Part shown: in pieces, positions 44,234 through 53,696 of the stretch
Layout: every line of letters begins with the position of its first letter
How positions within the stretch are numbered: position 1 is the first letter of the stretch
NCBI RefSeq assembly: GCF_028736035.1
Contig: NZ_CP117866.1
Coordinates: 10,581,001-10,645,000, forward strand
Source of the DNA: Streptomyces sp. T12
Lineage (GTDB): Bacteria; Actinomycetota; Actinomycetes; Streptomycetales; Streptomycetaceae
DNA length: 64,000 nt
Direction: 5' to 3'
Notes under the pieces: model-generated
Databases searched by the model: none
What the model saw: only the letters and a program-made list of their open reading frames with translations
What the model was told of the DNA's origin: nothing
Position numbers and translations under genes: made by a program

Positions 44234-44893
44234 TCACTGGAACGCTGCGTGGATCTCCTGCTCGGTGGCTGAGTGCGAGACGAGCAGGAGTTCGTCCCCG
44301 GCCGCGAGCCGGATCGCCGGATCCGGCACCGTGGGCTGTCCCTCGCGGACGATCGTGGCGACGACTGTCCCTTCGGGCAGCCGGATGTCGCCCAGGAGTC
44401 GGCCCACAGCCCCGGACTGCGGCGTTATGGCCGTCTCGATGACGTCGACGCCGGCCTTGCTGAGCCGCAGCAGGGCGACCGTGTCGGTGGCCCCGGTGGC
44501 CTCCTCGATGAGGGAGATCAGTGGGGTGGCCGCGGGAACGGCGACGTCGACGCCCCAGCGCCCGTCGAACAGCCAGGCGTTGTCGGCATCGTTGACCCGG
44601 GCGGCCACGCGCGGCACCGAGAACTGCCGCTTGGCGAGCAGGCTGATGACGAGGTTGTCCTCGTCGTCCCCGGTGGTGGCGATGACAAGATCGGCGGTCA
44701 GGACGCCGGCGTGTTCAAGGAGAGTCGGTTCGCAGGCGTCCCCTGCTACCAGGCGCACGGCCGGGAGGCGGCCCTGAAGTTCGGCCATGCGGTCGTCGTC
44801 GACGTCGATCAGCGTGACCTCGTTGCGGGCCGCGAAGAGCACCTGGGCGATCTGGGTGCCGAGCCGCCCCGCGCCGGCGATGAGCACATTCAC
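44234..44893 (-). CDS. trkA: TrkA-type NAD-binding potassium-transport regulator
   Basis: A 219-residue RCK protein with a TrkA_N Rossmann domain (VLIAGAGRLGTQIAQVLFAA, then LIDVDDDRMAELQ) and a TrkA_C domain from about 135. It would gate a K+ transporter in response to nucleotides. The block DLVIATTGDDEDNLVISLLA is typical. It overlaps the upstream TrkA-like gene by 4 bp, giving a pair of non-identical RCK subunits. No TrkH/TrkG/KtrB pore is in the window, so partner identity is unknown; the two-helix K+ channel at 15147 is a conceivable but unproven partner. Confidence 0.9.
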   Translation of the reverse strand: MNVLIAGAGRLGTQIAQVLFAARNEVTLIDVDDDRMAELQGRLPAVRLVAGDACEPTLLEHAGVLTADLVIATTGDDEDNLVISLLAKRQFSVPRVAARVNDADNAWLFDGRWGVDVAVPAATPLISLIEEATGATDTVALLRLSKAGVDVIETAITPQSGAVGRLLGDIRLPEGTVVATIVREGQPTVPDPAIRLAAGDELLLVSHSATEQEIHAAFQ

Positions 44894-45549
44894 GTCCCCA
44901 GCTCCTTGTCGAGAAAGCCGCGCAGCCTGCCCAGCGCGGTGGCGGCGACAGCGAAGGTGACCAGGTCGCCGGCCTGCGCGGGCGTGCTGTGCGCCGGGAT
45001 CAGGGACCGGCCCGCGCGGGTGACCTCGACGACGCGGATCTCGCCGTCGACGTCGAACTCGGTCAGCCGCCGCCCGATGAGGTAGTCCGGCACCTCGGAG
45101 CGGATGAGCAGCGTCTCTCCGTTGCCGAAGCTGAGTTCGGGGCTCAGATGGCGGTGCAGCAGCATCTGGTGGATCTGGTGCACGGTCCAGCGGACGCTGG
45201 CAATGGTGGGGATGCCGAGTTCGCGGTAGATGTCGGCGCGCCGGGGATCGTAGATGCGGGCGAGGACGATCGGCACCCGGTAGGTCTCCTTCGCCGTACG
45301 CGCGCTGACGATGTTGCTGTTGTCCCCGGAGGTGACGGCCACGAACGCGTCCGCGTGCTCGATCCCGGCGGTCCGGAGCACGGCGCGGCTGTAGCCGTTG
45401 CCCTCGTGGAAGCGGATGCGGGGGCTGTCGGGCAGCCGCCGGGCCGCCTTGGGACGCCGGTCGACGACCCGCACGTCGTGCCCTTCTGTGGCGAGCAGAC
45501 CGGCGAGCGTGGATCCCACCCGTCCGCAGCCGACGACGATCACCTTCAT
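44890..45549 (-). CDS. trkA: TrkA-type NAD-binding potassium-transport regulator
   Basis: A 219-residue second RCK protein with TrkA_N (KVIVVGCGRVGSTLAGLLAT, then VVDRRPKAARRL) and TrkA_C (LIGRRLTEFDVDGEIRVVEV). EHADAFVAVTSGDNSNIVSA fits the nucleotide-binding edge. It overlaps the P-type ATPase gene upstream by 4 bp and the next TrkA gene downstream by 4 bp, so K+ regulation and cation pumping are translated from one mRNA. It differs enough from its neighbour to be an ancient paralogue. Confidence 0.9.
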   Translation of the reverse strand: MKVIVVGCGRVGSTLAGLLATEGHDVRVVDRRPKAARRLPDSPRIRFHEGNGYSRAVLRTAGIEHADAFVAVTSGDNSNIVSARTAKETYRVPIVLARIYDPRRADIYRELGIPTIASVRWTVHQIHQMLLHRHLSPELSFGNGETLLIRSEVPDYLIGRRLTEFDVDGEIRVVEVTRAGRSLIPAHSTPAQAGDLVTFAVAATALGRLRGFLDKELGT

Positions 45550-48371
45550 CGTGGGGCTCCTTTCCGGCGGTCTGCGCGGCGGCGCTGCCATGTCTTGCGG
45601 GCCTCGTCCGCGAGCAGGGGCAGGGTGCCGAGCCCGGCCAGGACCACCCAGTCGGCCGCGTCGAGCGGGGCGGTGTTGAAGACGGCCTGCAGAGGCGGCA
45701 GATAGCTGATGGCGGCCATGAGGGCGACGCCGAAGCCGCCCGCCGCGAGCAGGGCCGGATTGGACAGAAGTCCCACCTTCAGGATGCTCTGCCGGTCGGT
45801 GCGCACGGCGAGCGCGTTGAAGAACTGGCTGAGCACGATCCCGGCCTGGACCATGGTGATCGCCTCCTGGTAGACGAGGGTGTCCTCGGTGAAGTCGTCG
45901 AACGGGATGCCCGAGGAACCGATGTGCCAGAAGAACACGCCGGTCACGCAGACGGCCTGGATGCCGCCCAGGAACAGGATCCGCCCCACCAGGGGGCCCG
46001 AGAACAGACGTTCCCGGCGGGAGCGCGGCGGGCGGTCCATCACATCGGGCTCCGGCGGCTCCGCGCCCAGGGCCAAGGCGGGCAGCACGTCGGATCCCAG
46101 GTCGATCGCCAGGATCTGCACCGCGCTGATGGGCACCAGCGGGAATCCGGCGAAGGTCGCCGCCAGGATCGGGACCAGCTCCCCGATGTTGTGACTGAAG
46201 AGGTAGACGAGGAACTTGCGGATGTTCTGGTAGACCGCCCGGCCGAGCCGCACCGCCGCCGCGATGGAGGCGAACGAGTCGTCCAGCAGCACCATCGACG
46301 CCGCCTCCCGAGCCACGTCGGTGCCCGACGCTCCCATTGCCACGCCGATGTCCGCGTGCTTGAGCGCGGGGGCGTCGTTCGCGCCGTCGCCGGTGACCGC
46401 CACCACCTCGCCCCGCCGCTGGAAGGCGGTGACCACACGCATCTTGTGTTCCGGGCTGACCCGGCACAGCAGCAGCTCGGACGGCTCGGCGAGCAGCGCG
46501 TCGAGCGCCTCGTCGTCCATCGCGTCGAGCCGGGCGCCCGTCACCACGACCGGATCCGGCCGCCGTACGATCCCCACGCGGCGGGCCACGGCTTCCCCGG
46601 TGAGCGGGTGGTCGCCGGTGACCATGACGATCCGGATGCCGGCCCGGCGGCATGCGGCGACCGCGTCGCTGACCTCCGGACGCGGCGGGTCCAGCATGCC
46701 GACCAGGCCCAGCAGCGTGAGTCGGGACTCGGCCTCGTCCTGCGTGGGACGGGGTCCGTCCAGCTCCCGCCGCGCGACGGCCAGCACCCGCAGCCCCTGC
46801 GACGCCAGCGCGTCACTCGCCGTGACGACCGCTGCTCGGTCCTGCTCGGTCAGTGGCCCGCGCCGGCCCTCCCACTCCGCGTCGGTGCAGCGCGCCAGCA
46901 ATTCGACGGGCGCTCCCTTGACGCACGCCTGGTAGCCCGTGGCGCTCTTGTGCACGGTGGTCATCAGCTTGCGGCTGGAATCGAAGGGGAACTCCGTCAC
47001 CCGCGGCGCTGCGGCCTCCTCCGCGACCAGGTCGAGCCCGGCCTTGGCGGCGACGACGAGCAGCGCTCCCTCGGTGGTGTCGCCGAGCACCCGCCAGTGC
47101 TCCCGGGGGCCCTGAGGGGGGACCAGCCGGGCGTTGCAGCACAGGCCCGCCGCCCGCAGCAGCTCGCGCACCGGCGCCGCGTCGGCGAGCTCGCCGCTCG
47201 GCGCGTATCCGACACCGGTCACCGGGTGCGGCGCATCCCCCGCCCACACCTGGGTGACGGTCATCTCCGCCTGCGTGAGAGTCCCGGTCTTGTCGGTGCA
47301 CACGACCGTGGTCGACCCGAGCGCCTCCACTGCCAGCAGCTGTTTGATCAGGGCATGGCGGCGCGCCATCCGCCGCACGCCGATCGCCAGCGACACCGAC
47401 AGCGTGGCGGGCAGCCCTTCCGGGACCAGGGCCACCATCACCCCCAGCGCGAAGACGAACGCGGTCACCGCGGACTCCCCGGTGGGTATCCGCACGGCGA
47501 ACATCAGGGCACCGATGGCCAGAGCCGCCCCCGACACCCGTCGCGCCATCGAGGCCACCTGGAGCTGCAACGGGGTCTTCTGCCGCGGGGCAGCCGCGGC
47601 CAGCCGGTAGATCCGCCCGAACTCGGTCGTCGGACCGGTGGCGAAGACGACGGCCCGCCCGGACCCGGCGACGACGTCGGTCCCCATGAACACGCAGTCG
47701 CGGGCTTCCAGCGGCGGTCCGGCCGCCACCGCGTCGGCCGTGCGGCCCACGGCGTTGCTCTCCCCGGTCAACGGCGCGTTGTTCACCGCGAGTTCGTGCG
47801 CCTCGACCACCCGGCAGTCCGCCGACACCGCGTCGCCGGCCTCCAGCAGCACCACGTCGCCCGGCACCAGCTCCCGAGTCGGCAGCTCCAGGCGTTCGCC
47901 GCCGCGGAGCACCCGGCAGGTGTGGGGCACCATCGCCTCCAGCGCCTGGGCCGTCCGTTCGGCCGAGTACTCCTGTGCGAAGCCGATGGCGGCGTTCAGC
48001 ATCACGACGCCCAGGATTGCCACCGCAAGCTGGAGGGTGCCGACGTCAGGCGGCTCCTCCAGCGCGTACGCCAGGAAGGTGATCCCCGACGCGACGATCA
48101 GCACCACCGCGAAGAGGTCCGTGAACTGCGCCGCCAGCTGCCGCCACACGGCGCGGCGCCCCGCACGCGGCAGTTCGTTGGCCCCGTACTGCTCCAGCCT
48201 CGCCCGTGCCTGAACCGCCGACAGACCGCGCCGTGACGTGTCCAGTGCGGTGAAGACCTCACCGGCGGCGAGTTCCCGTACCGGAGGACGCCGTACGGAA
48301 CCGGACGTGGCACCGGCCACCCCGCCCTTCCCGCCGCTCGGTACCAGCGGGTCCGTACCGGTGCGCATCAT
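45546..48371 (-). CDS. P2-type cation-transporting ATPase (CtpF/Ca2+-type)
   Basis: A 941-residue P-type ATPase. A cation N-terminal domain (ALDTSRRGLSAVQARARLEQ) is followed by the actuator domain (LVPGDVVLLEAGDAVSADCR, then the family TGES as LTGESNAVGR). The TM4 block VPEGLPATLSVSLAIGVRRM marks the P2A/P2C (Ca2+, Na+/K+) group. The phosphorylated aspartate is in VCTDKTGTLTQ. The hinge TGDGANDAPALKHADIG is intact, with ten predicted helices in all. M. tuberculosis CtpF (Rv1997), a DosR target, has this architecture. The transported ion cannot be fixed. ATG 48371 and ATG 48368 are both possible starts. It is the first gene of the operon with the two TrkA genes. Confidence 0.93.
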   Translation of the reverse strand: MMRTGTDPLVPSGGKGGVAGATSGSVRRPPVRELAAGEVFTALDTSRRGLSAVQARARLEQYGANELPRAGRRAVWRQLAAQFTDLFAVVLIVASGITFLAYALEEPPDVGTLQLAVAILGVVMLNAAIGFAQEYSAERTAQALEAMVPHTCRVLRGGERLELPTRELVPGDVVLLEAGDAVSADCRVVEAHELAVNNAPLTGESNAVGRTADAVAAGPPLEARDCVFMGTDVVAGSGRAVVFATGPTTEFGRIYRLAAAAPRQKTPLQLQVASMARRVSGAALAIGALMFAVRIPTGESAVTAFVFALGVMVALVPEGLPATLSVSLAIGVRRMARRHALIKQLLAVEALGSTTVVCTDKTGTLTQAEMTVTQVWAGDAPHPVTGVGYAPSGELADAAPVRELLRAAGLCCNARLVPPQGPREHWRVLGDTTEGALLVVAAKAGLDLVAEEAAAPRVTEFPFDSSRKLMTTVHKSATGYQACVKGAPVELLARCTDAEWEGRRGPLTEQDRAAVVTASDALASQGLRVLAVARRELDGPRPTQDEAESRLTLLGLVGMLDPPRPEVSDAVAACRRAGIRIVMVTGDHPLTGEAVARRVGIVRRPDPVVVTGARLDAMDDEALDALLAEPSELLLCRVSPEHKMRVVTAFQRRGEVVAVTGDGANDAPALKHADIGVAMGASGTDVAREAASMVLLDDSFASIAAAVRLGRAVYQNIRKFLVYLFSHNIGELVPILAATFAGFPLVPISAVQILAIDLGSDVLPALALGAEPPEPDVMDRPPRSRRERLFSGPLVGRILFLGGIQAVCVTGVFFWHIGSSGIPFDDFTEDTLVYQEAITMVQAGIVLSQFFNALAVRTDRQSILKVGLLSNPALLAAGGFGVALMAAISYLPPLQAVFNTAPLDAADWVVLAGLGTLPLLADEARKTWQRRRADRRKGAPR

Positions 48372-48583
48372 CCGATCCCGTACGGCGACGAGGTCTTCGG
48401 CACCAGTGGAATCGGCCGGATCGCGCGGAGGGACTGAGGTGAGGCTGCCATCGCGGACTCCAGGGAACTCTGCGGACGTCTCGCCGGATCGCCGCCCATG
48501 ACCGGCGGCGCTGTCTCATCGTGTGACGGGTCCGCTGACACGACCAGGGCCGTCCGGGGCACAAGCCCAGGGCCGTTCGTCGC

Positions 48584-49456
48584 TCACACCGGGACCGTGA
48601 TGACGGGGCAGCGGGCGTGGTGCAGCACTCCCTGGCTCACCGAGCCCAGCAGCATGCCCGTGAACCCTCCGTGACCCCGGGTTCCCACGACCAGACCTAG
48701 GGCGTGTTCCGAGGCTTCCGTCAGGACCTGCACCGGGTGGCCGCGGACGACCTCGTGGCGCAGCTCCACGTCCGGGTACCTCGCGCTGCGGCCCGCGACT
48801 GTCTCTGACAGCACACGGCGGCACTCCCGCATCGCGGCATCCTCGTCCAGGACACCGAGGAGCGGCGGATGCCACACGTACAGGGCCCGCAGGAGTCCTC
48901 CGTGCAGAGCCGCTTCCTCGAACGCCACATCCACCGCCGCAGCGGAATGCGGACTGCCGTCGACGCCGACCACGAAGTACGCAGGCTGCTGGGTGATGTG
49001 CTCCGGCTCCGGTACGACCGCAACCGGGCAGGGAGCGTGAGCGGCGAGCGGGAGCGCCACGGAGGCGGAGGTGAACATTTCGCGCAGTCTGCTCAGCTGC
49101 CAGGAGCCCACCACGACCAGGGCGGCGCTCCGCGCCTCCTCGCCCAGCACCCACGCCGGCTCTCCCTCCGCCAGCAGCGTCGACACCTCGACCGTCGGCC
49201 GCCGCGATTCGACGAAGGCGACCGATGCCTTGAGCAGCTGGTCACCCAGGCCGTGCAGGGCCTGGTTCCACTCCTCCCAGGACGGTCGTACCTCTCCCGA
49301 CCGATAGCCGCGGGTCGGCATGCCCTGGGCATGCACGAGCCGCAGCGGCACGTGCCTCCGGTCCGCTTCATCGGCGGCCCAGGCCAACGCAAGCCGCTTC
49401 GAAGGATCGGGGTCGACGCCCACCACGATGGGCCGACGCCCGTCCGCACCTGTCAT
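48584..49456 (-). CDS. Universal stress protein, two USP domains
   Basis: A 290-residue tandem USP. Domain 1 starts VVGVDPDPSKRLALAWAADE and has only a degenerate loop (GSWQLSRLREMFTSASVALP). Domain 2 starts VVGVDGSPHSAAAVDVAFEE and has a complete ATP loop, GTRGHGGFTGMLLGSVSQGV. This is the reverse of the USPs at 18597 and 26322, whose first domain keeps the loop. The ATG at 49456 has a weak GGAGGTTG site. It ends 212 bp before the P-type ATPase gene. Confidence 0.92.
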   Translation of the reverse strand: MTGADGRRPIVVGVDPDPSKRLALAWAADEADRRHVPLRLVHAQGMPTRGYRSGEVRPSWEEWNQALHGLGDQLLKASVAFVESRRPTVEVSTLLAEGEPAWVLGEEARSAALVVVGSWQLSRLREMFTSASVALPLAAHAPCPVAVVPEPEHITQQPAYFVVGVDGSPHSAAAVDVAFEEAALHGGLLRALYVWHPPLLGVLDEDAAMRECRRVLSETVAGRSARYPDVELRHEVVRGHPVQVLTEASEHALGLVVGTRGHGGFTGMLLGSVSQGVLHHARCPVITVPV

Positions 49457-49635
49457 GGCAACCTCCAGTAGATGCCGCGTCGCCGTCCGTTCGCTGTCCC
49501 TCCAGCCTCACCCCGGCCGCCGAGCGCCGCCATGCCACGGCTTCTCGGATGCGGGAATCCGGACAAGACGCGAGACCTCGGCGCATGAAGCGGGGATGGA
49601 CAGGGACATCGGCCCGCCCCGCCGCGTCGGCAAGG

Positions 49636-49800
49636 TCAGGCCCGATAGCCGAGGACGGCCATCATCCCGGCCTCCGCGTGGTAGGCGTTGTGGCAGTGGA
49701 GCATCCACTGCCCCGGGTTGTCGGCGTCGAAGGCGACGGACACCGTCTTCTTCGGCAGCACGATGGCGGTGTCCTTGCGCGGGCCGTCGTTCCCGGGACG
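49636..49800 (-). pseudogene. Multicopper oxidase C-terminal fragment
   Basis: About 54 residues recognisable as the last part of a multicopper oxidase: [20 protein letters not shown] then [20 protein letters not shown], which contains the type 1/type 3 copper motif HCHxxxHxxxxM, and the end AVLGYRA. The other copper sites and the whole N-terminal 85-90% of the protein are absent. The frame is continuous with the CsoR-type reading frame upstream. It is the junction of a deletion. Confidence 0.8.
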
Positions 49801-50391
49801 TTGCGGCCAACGGCTGCTCCGGATGGGAGGGCCGGAGCACAGCTGACGGAGGGGTGGTGAGGAGGCACGAGCTTCACGCTGTCGACACTGGCGGCAGAGC
49901 AATGCTGCATCACGGTGCCAGAACACGCCCCATGATCGTCGGTGGCGGTCGGGGAGCCCGGCGACGTGGCCTCGTGGTGAACGAGAACAGCGAGCGCCGG
50001 CATCAGCGCGATGACGGCAGCGCGCGTCCACCGGAGTACGGCGCTGTCGGCGCCGCCTCGCCGGTGGTCGGCAATCGTCATGGTGTCCGTCCGTGCTGGT
50101 GCTGTGAACGGCCCGTTGTGTGCGGGCGGCGTCGGTGACGCAGCTGCGCACGTGGTCGTCGAGAAGGCTGAGGGCGACTTCCTGCAGGGCGCGGCCGGCG
50201 GCTGTGATCTGGGTGAGTACGTCGATGCAGTGGCGGTCGCCGGTGACCATGCGGGAGATGCCGCGTATCTGGCCTTCGATCTTGCTCAGGCGGGCCAGGT
50301 GGTCGGCCTTGTGGTCCGCGTAACCGGGTGCCTGGGTGTGCTGTTCGTGGCGTGGCGAGAGGCGGCTGGAGCGGTGGTCATCGAGGCTCAC
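49636..50391 (-). CDS. csoR: CsoR-type copper-sensing repressor, C-terminus disrupted
   Basis: A 251-codon open frame of which only about residues 18-98 are a CsoR/RcnR (DUF156) domain: [20 protein letters not shown], then [20 protein letters not shown] and [14 protein letters not shown]. The Cu(I) ligands Cys (CIDVLTQ), His and Cys (HVRSC) are all present. The family's last helix, usually ending ...AIARLLRS, is missing. Instead the frame continues antisense-like, out of phase with the small membrane-protein gene, and then reaches the multicopper oxidase remnant in frame. The GTG at 50391 overlaps the end of copA by 14 bp with GGGAGG before it. A truncated, possibly still metal-binding repressor is likely. 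Confidence 0.7.
   Translation of the reverse strand: MSLDDHRSSRLSPRHEQHTQAPGYADHKADHLARLSKIEGQIRGISRMVTGDRHCIDVLTQITAAGRALQEVALSLLDDHVRSCVTDAARTQRAVHSTSTDGHHDDCRPPARRRRQRRTPVDARCRHRADAGARCSRSPRGHVAGLPDRHRRSWGVFWHRDAALLCRQCRQREARASSPPLRQLCSGPPIRSSRWPQRPGNDGPRKDTAIVLPKKTVSVAFDADNPGQWMLHCHNAYHAEAGMMAVLGYRA
49801..50081 (-). pseudogene. Truncated DUF6153-like small membrane protein
   Basis: Starting at ATG 50081 a frame reads a basic N-terminus, a membrane segment ([20 protein letters not shown]) and a His/Cys-containing region ([20 protein letters not shown]), resembling the DUF6153-type proteins at 56436 and 59709. It lacks their C-terminal ...LxxLRI end because the frame runs out of phase into the multicopper oxidase remnant near 49800. 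I interpret this as a gene cut by the same deletion. Confidence 0.5.
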
Positions 50392-53170
50392 CTCCCTCGT
50401 GCGGGCTGCCGGTCGTGGGGGCGGTGTAGCGGTCCGGGTCGGCGTCGAACGTGGCGGCGCAGTGAGCGGAGCAGAAGTAGTACGTGCCGTGCTCGGTCTG
50501 CCGGTGTTCGGCAGCGGTGGTCCTGTCCACCTGCATGCCGCACACCGGGTCCGCCACCACGGTGCCCCCGCCTTGGGATGCGGGGTGGTGGTCCTCATTC
50601 CCCGCCGTGGCGGCCGTGCTGTCGGCCTCGGCCAGGTCGGCGGCGGGCTCGACACGGGGCCGGCTGCGGGCAGGCTGGGCCTCGGGCAGCGGCTGGGTGT
50701 GCCAGCGGCGCAGCCGGGAGGCGTTGGTGACGACCGACAGCGAGCTGAGCGCCATGGCCGCGGCGGCGATGATCGGGCTCAGCCGCAGGCCCCACAGCGG
50801 ATAGAGGGCGCCCGCGGCAAGGGGGACGCCGACGGCGTTGTAGACAAGGGCGAAGAACAGGTTCTGGCGGATGTTGCGCAGGGTGGCTCGCGACAGGCGG
50901 ATCGCGGTGACGACGCCGCTCAGCGAGCCGGAGATCAGGGTGATGTCGGCGGCTTCGATCGCCACGTCGGTGCCGGTTCCGATGGCCAGGCCGACGTCGG
51001 CGGCGGCCAGGGCGGGGGCGTCGTTGATGCCGTCGCCGACCATGCCGACGGTGCGGCCTTCGCCTTGCAGACGGCGTATCTCGTCGGCCTTGTGCTCGGG
51101 CAGTACCTCGGCCAGCACCCGGTCCACGCCCACCTGGGCGGCGATCGCCGCGGCCGTGCGAGCGTTGTCACCGGTGATGATGACAACTTCGACGCCGAGG
51201 CGCTTGAGGGCGGCGATGGCGGCTGCGGAATCGTCCTTGACGGTATCGGCGATGGCGAGGACGCCTGCGGGACGTCCGTCGACGGCTGCGAGAACGGGGG
51301 TCTTGCCTTCGGCCGACAGGTTGGCCGCGACCGGGGCCAACGCGGTGCTGTCGATGCCGACGTCGCCGAGGAGGCGGGCAGTGCCGACCAGGACGGCACG
51401 CCCGTCGACGGTGGCCTGGACGCCCTTGCCGGTGACCGAGTCGAACCCGGTCGCCACGGGCAGGTGCAGACCGCGGTCGCGGACGCCGGTGACGATGGCT
51501 TGGGCGAGTGGGTGTTCACTGTCGATCTCGGCTGCGGCCACCAGCCGCAGCAGCCCGGTCTCGTCGAATCCGTCGGCGGCGTGGACGTCCGTCAGGACGG
51601 GCTTGCCCTCGGTGACGGTGCCGGTCTTGTCCAGGACCACGGTGTTCAGCTTGTGGGCCGTTTCCAGGGCTTCTGCGGAGCGGATCAGGATGCCGGCCTG
51701 TGCGCCTTTGCCCGTGCCGACCATCACCGACAGCGGCGTGGCGAGTCCGAGCGCGCAGGGGCAGGCGATGATCAGTACTGCCACCGCGGAGACCAGCGCC
51801 AGGGTGAAGGCGGGCGACGGCCCGAGGGTGAACCAGAGGGCGAAGGTGCCGATCGCGATGGCGATGACCGCGGGCACGAAGTACGCCGATACGGCGTCGG
51901 CGAGCCGCTGGATGGGGGCCTTGGACGCCTGGGCCTGCTGCACCAGGCGGATGATCTGGGCAAGCATCGTGTCGGAGCCGACCTTGGCCGCCTGTACCCG
52001 TAGGGACCCGGTGCCGTTGACGGTGGCGCCGATGACGGTGTCCCCGGCGTGCTTGGTGACCGGCATCGGCTCGCCGGTGACCATCGACTCGTCCACCGCC
52101 GAAGAACCCGAGAGAACCACGGAGTCGACGGGGATCTTCTCGCCCGGCCGGATGACGATCTCGTCCCCGACCACGACGTCCTCGATGGGGATCTCGGACT
52201 CGGTGCCATCCCGCATGACACGGGCGGTGCGGGCCTGCAGTCCCAGCAGGGCGCGAATGGCCTCGCCGGTGCCGGCCTTCGCGCGGGCCTCCAGCAGCCG
52301 TCCGAGAAGGATCAGGGTGAGGATCACGCCGACAGCCTCGTAGTAGACCTCCTGCAGGTCCTCCGGCAGCAGGCCCGGGGCGAGGGTGACCAGCAGGCTG
52401 TAGCCGTAGGCGGCGCTGGTGCCGAGGGTGATCAGGGAGTTCATGTCGGCGGCGCGGTGGCGCAGGGTCAGCCAGCCCGTCACGTGGATCGGCCACCCGG
52501 TGTAGAACATCACCGGCGTGATCAGCGCCAGCTGCAGCCAGTGGTTCAGCATCCAGCCGGGCACCCAGTCCGCGCCGAACAGTTCGTGCGCCATCACGGC
52601 GAACAGCACCGGAGCGGTGAGCACTGCGCCCGTCAGCACCCTGCGGGTGAGGTCCTTGATCTCCGCCCGCCGCTCGGCGGCGTCCGCGGCCTCCGCCTCG
52701 GCCGCTGTCCGCTCCTCGCCCGAAGGCGGCCCACCGGTCGAAGCAGCGGGGGCAGGAGGAGGTGCGGCCGTGGCGCCGGAGCCGTCCCAGCCTTCCGCGG
52801 GTTCGACCAGGAGCGTGCCGTGGATCATGTTCATGCCGCAGGCGAAGCCGAAGGAACCTGGCCGGTCCGGGCTCAGCCGCACGGTCGTGCGGGTGTGGGC
52901 GGGCAGGCCCGCGCCGACTTTGAGATCGGGGAAGACCACGCGGGAGGTGCACTCGCCGGCCTCCTGCCGGTCGAAGACCAACTCCACCGGGGTGCCCTGG
53001 CGGACCTTGATCAGGTCGGGGCTGTAGCCGCCCCGTACCGTCACCTCCACCCGCTGTACGCCGCCTTCCAGCCGGGCGGCACCGGCCCGGCGCGGCCCGA
53101 AGAAGTACCAGCCCAGAACGGCAACCAGCACGGCCGAGGCCAGAACCACAACGATGTCGACGGCGCCCAT
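50378..53170 (-). CDS. copA: Copper-exporting P1B-type ATPase with cupredoxin and YHS domains
   Basis: A 930-residue Cu(I) exporter of unusual make-up. An N-terminal membrane anchor (about 1-26) leads to a cupredoxin-like domain (38-130, with [11 protein letters not shown] and [18 protein letters not shown] supplying Cys/Met/His ligands) in place of CXXC HMA domains. The core follows: membrane helices, TGEPMPVTK, the metal site CPC in [26 protein letters not shown], and the hinge [16 protein letters not shown]. After residue 835 comes a linker and a YHS domain (DPVCGMQVD, then [19 protein letters not shown]). It ends within csoR by a 14-bp overlap. DevR-like boxes lie 65-101 bp upstream. Confidence 0.93.
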   Translation of the reverse strand: MGAVDIVVVLASAVLVAVLGWYFFGPRRAGAARLEGGVQRVEVTVRGGYSPDLIKVRQGTPVELVFDRQEAGECTSRVVFPDLKVGAGLPAHTRTTVRLSPDRPGSFGFACGMNMIHGTLLVEPAEGWDGSGATAAPPPAPAASTGGPPSGEERTAAEAEAADAAERRAEIKDLTRRVLTGAVLTAPVLFAVMAHELFGADWVPGWMLNHWLQLALITPVMFYTGWPIHVTGWLTLRHRAADMNSLITLGTSAAYGYSLLVTLAPGLLPEDLQEVYYEAVGVILTLILLGRLLEARAKAGTGEAIRALLGLQARTARVMRDGTESEIPIEDVVVGDEIVIRPGEKIPVDSVVLSGSSAVDESMVTGEPMPVTKHAGDTVIGATVNGTGSLRVQAAKVGSDTMLAQIIRLVQQAQASKAPIQRLADAVSAYFVPAVIAIAIGTFALWFTLGPSPAFTLALVSAVAVLIIACPCALGLATPLSVMVGTGKGAQAGILIRSAEALETAHKLNTVVLDKTGTVTEGKPVLTDVHAADGFDETGLLRLVAAAEIDSEHPLAQAIVTGVRDRGLHLPVATGFDSVTGKGVQATVDGRAVLVGTARLLGDVGIDSTALAPVAANLSAEGKTPVLAAVDGRPAGVLAIADTVKDDSAAAIAALKRLGVEVVIITGDNARTAAAIAAQVGVDRVLAEVLPEHKADEIRRLQGEGRTVGMVGDGINDAPALAAADVGLAIGTGTDVAIEAADITLISGSLSGVVTAIRLSRATLRNIRQNLFFALVYNAVGVPLAAGALYPLWGLRLSPIIAAAAMALSSLSVVTNASRLRRWHTQPLPEAQPARSRPRVEPAADLAEADSTAATAGNEDHHPASQGGGTVVADPVCGMQVDRTTAAEHRQTEHGTYYFCSAHCAATFDADPDRYTAPTTGSPHEGGEPR

Positions 53171-53234
53171 GAGCTTGCTCGCCTCCCACTTCGGTCCCGC
53201 CTTCAGCCTGCGCTCGGGTACCCCTGCCAGGTAG

Positions 53235-53342
53235 GGGCTGAACGGCCCACTGGTCCTGGACCATCCGGCCCCAGACCGTCACACCGGGCAGAGGGACGAT
53301 GCAGGTGAAGGCAGGAAAGTCCCTGGGGAGCCCATCCGGCCC
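53235..53342. promoter_or_regulatory. Four box-like palindromes between copA and the small membrane-protein genes
   Basis: Pair 1 is GGGCTGAACGGCCC (53235-53248) and GGACCATCCGGCCC (53258-53271), 23 bp apart, each one base off the consensus. It lies 65-101 bp upstream of copA. Pair 2 is weaker: GGCAGGAAAGTCCC (53310-53323) and AGCCCATCCGGCCC (53329-53342), 19 bp apart and 29-61 bp upstream of the plus-strand gene at 53371. Chance matches are a real possibility in such GC-rich DNA. Confidence 0.5.
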
Positions 53343-53370
53343 CCGGTCGCCGGCAAGCCGAAGCAGGTGA

Positions 53371-53643
53371 GTGGCGATGATGCTCTGGTACGACCACAAC
53401 GTCAGTGGATGGGGCTGGTTCGCGATGTCGGCCGGCATGATCCTGTTCTGGGCACTGATCATCACAGTCGTCGTGCTGCTCATTCGCGCCCTCAACAGCC
53501 CCCACGAACACACGCACACCCCCGCCGCACCCACACCGCCCGAGGCCATTCTTCGTGAGCGGCTGGCCCGCGGGGAGATCGACGAGGAGGAGTACCGGCG
53601 CCGCTTGAGCGCGCTGCACGCCGGCCCTCTCACCAAGACCTGA
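53371..53643 (+). CDS. Small membrane protein with SHOCT domain
   Basis: A 90-residue protein. One membrane helix (MSAGMILFWALIITVVVLLI, about 18-38), a short His/Thr/Pro linker (PHEHTHTPAAP), and a C-terminal SHOCT motif (ILRERLARGEIDEEEYRRRL). SHOCT modules are short oligomerisation segments. The start may be GTG 53371 or ATG 53377/53380. It is the first of a series of tiny membrane proteins divergent from copA; the histidine-rich linker suggests metal contact, by inference. Confidence 0.8.
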   Translation: MAMMLWYDHNVSGWGWFAMSAGMILFWALIITVVVLLIRALNSPHEHTHTPAAPTPPEAILRERLARGEIDEEEYRRRLSALHAGPLTKT

Positions 53644-53696
53644 AAACACGGCCGCCCCGTTTGCGGCCCACGGCCCTCCGCTGAAGGAGGCCAGTC

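Noticed and set aside
45924..48236. 770-codon plus-strand ORF opposite the P2-type ATPase
   Set aside because: Shadow frame; the minus-strand product has all P-type ATPase motifs, and this frame is low-complexity Arg/Gly/His.
48556..48569. Box-like GGGGCACAAGCCCA between USP and P2 ATPase
   Set aside because: Several bases off consensus and no partner box at 19-23 bp, so kept out of the regulon list.
49603..49615. GGGACATCGGCCC upstream of the USP at 48584
   Set aside because: Halves fit the palindrome but the spacer is one base short and it is 147 bp from the start with no paired copy.
50336..52003. Long plus-strand ORF opposite copA
   Set aside because: Antisense shadow of a clear CopA; its Gly/Asp/Arg composition reflects GC-rich codon bias and no domain is visible.
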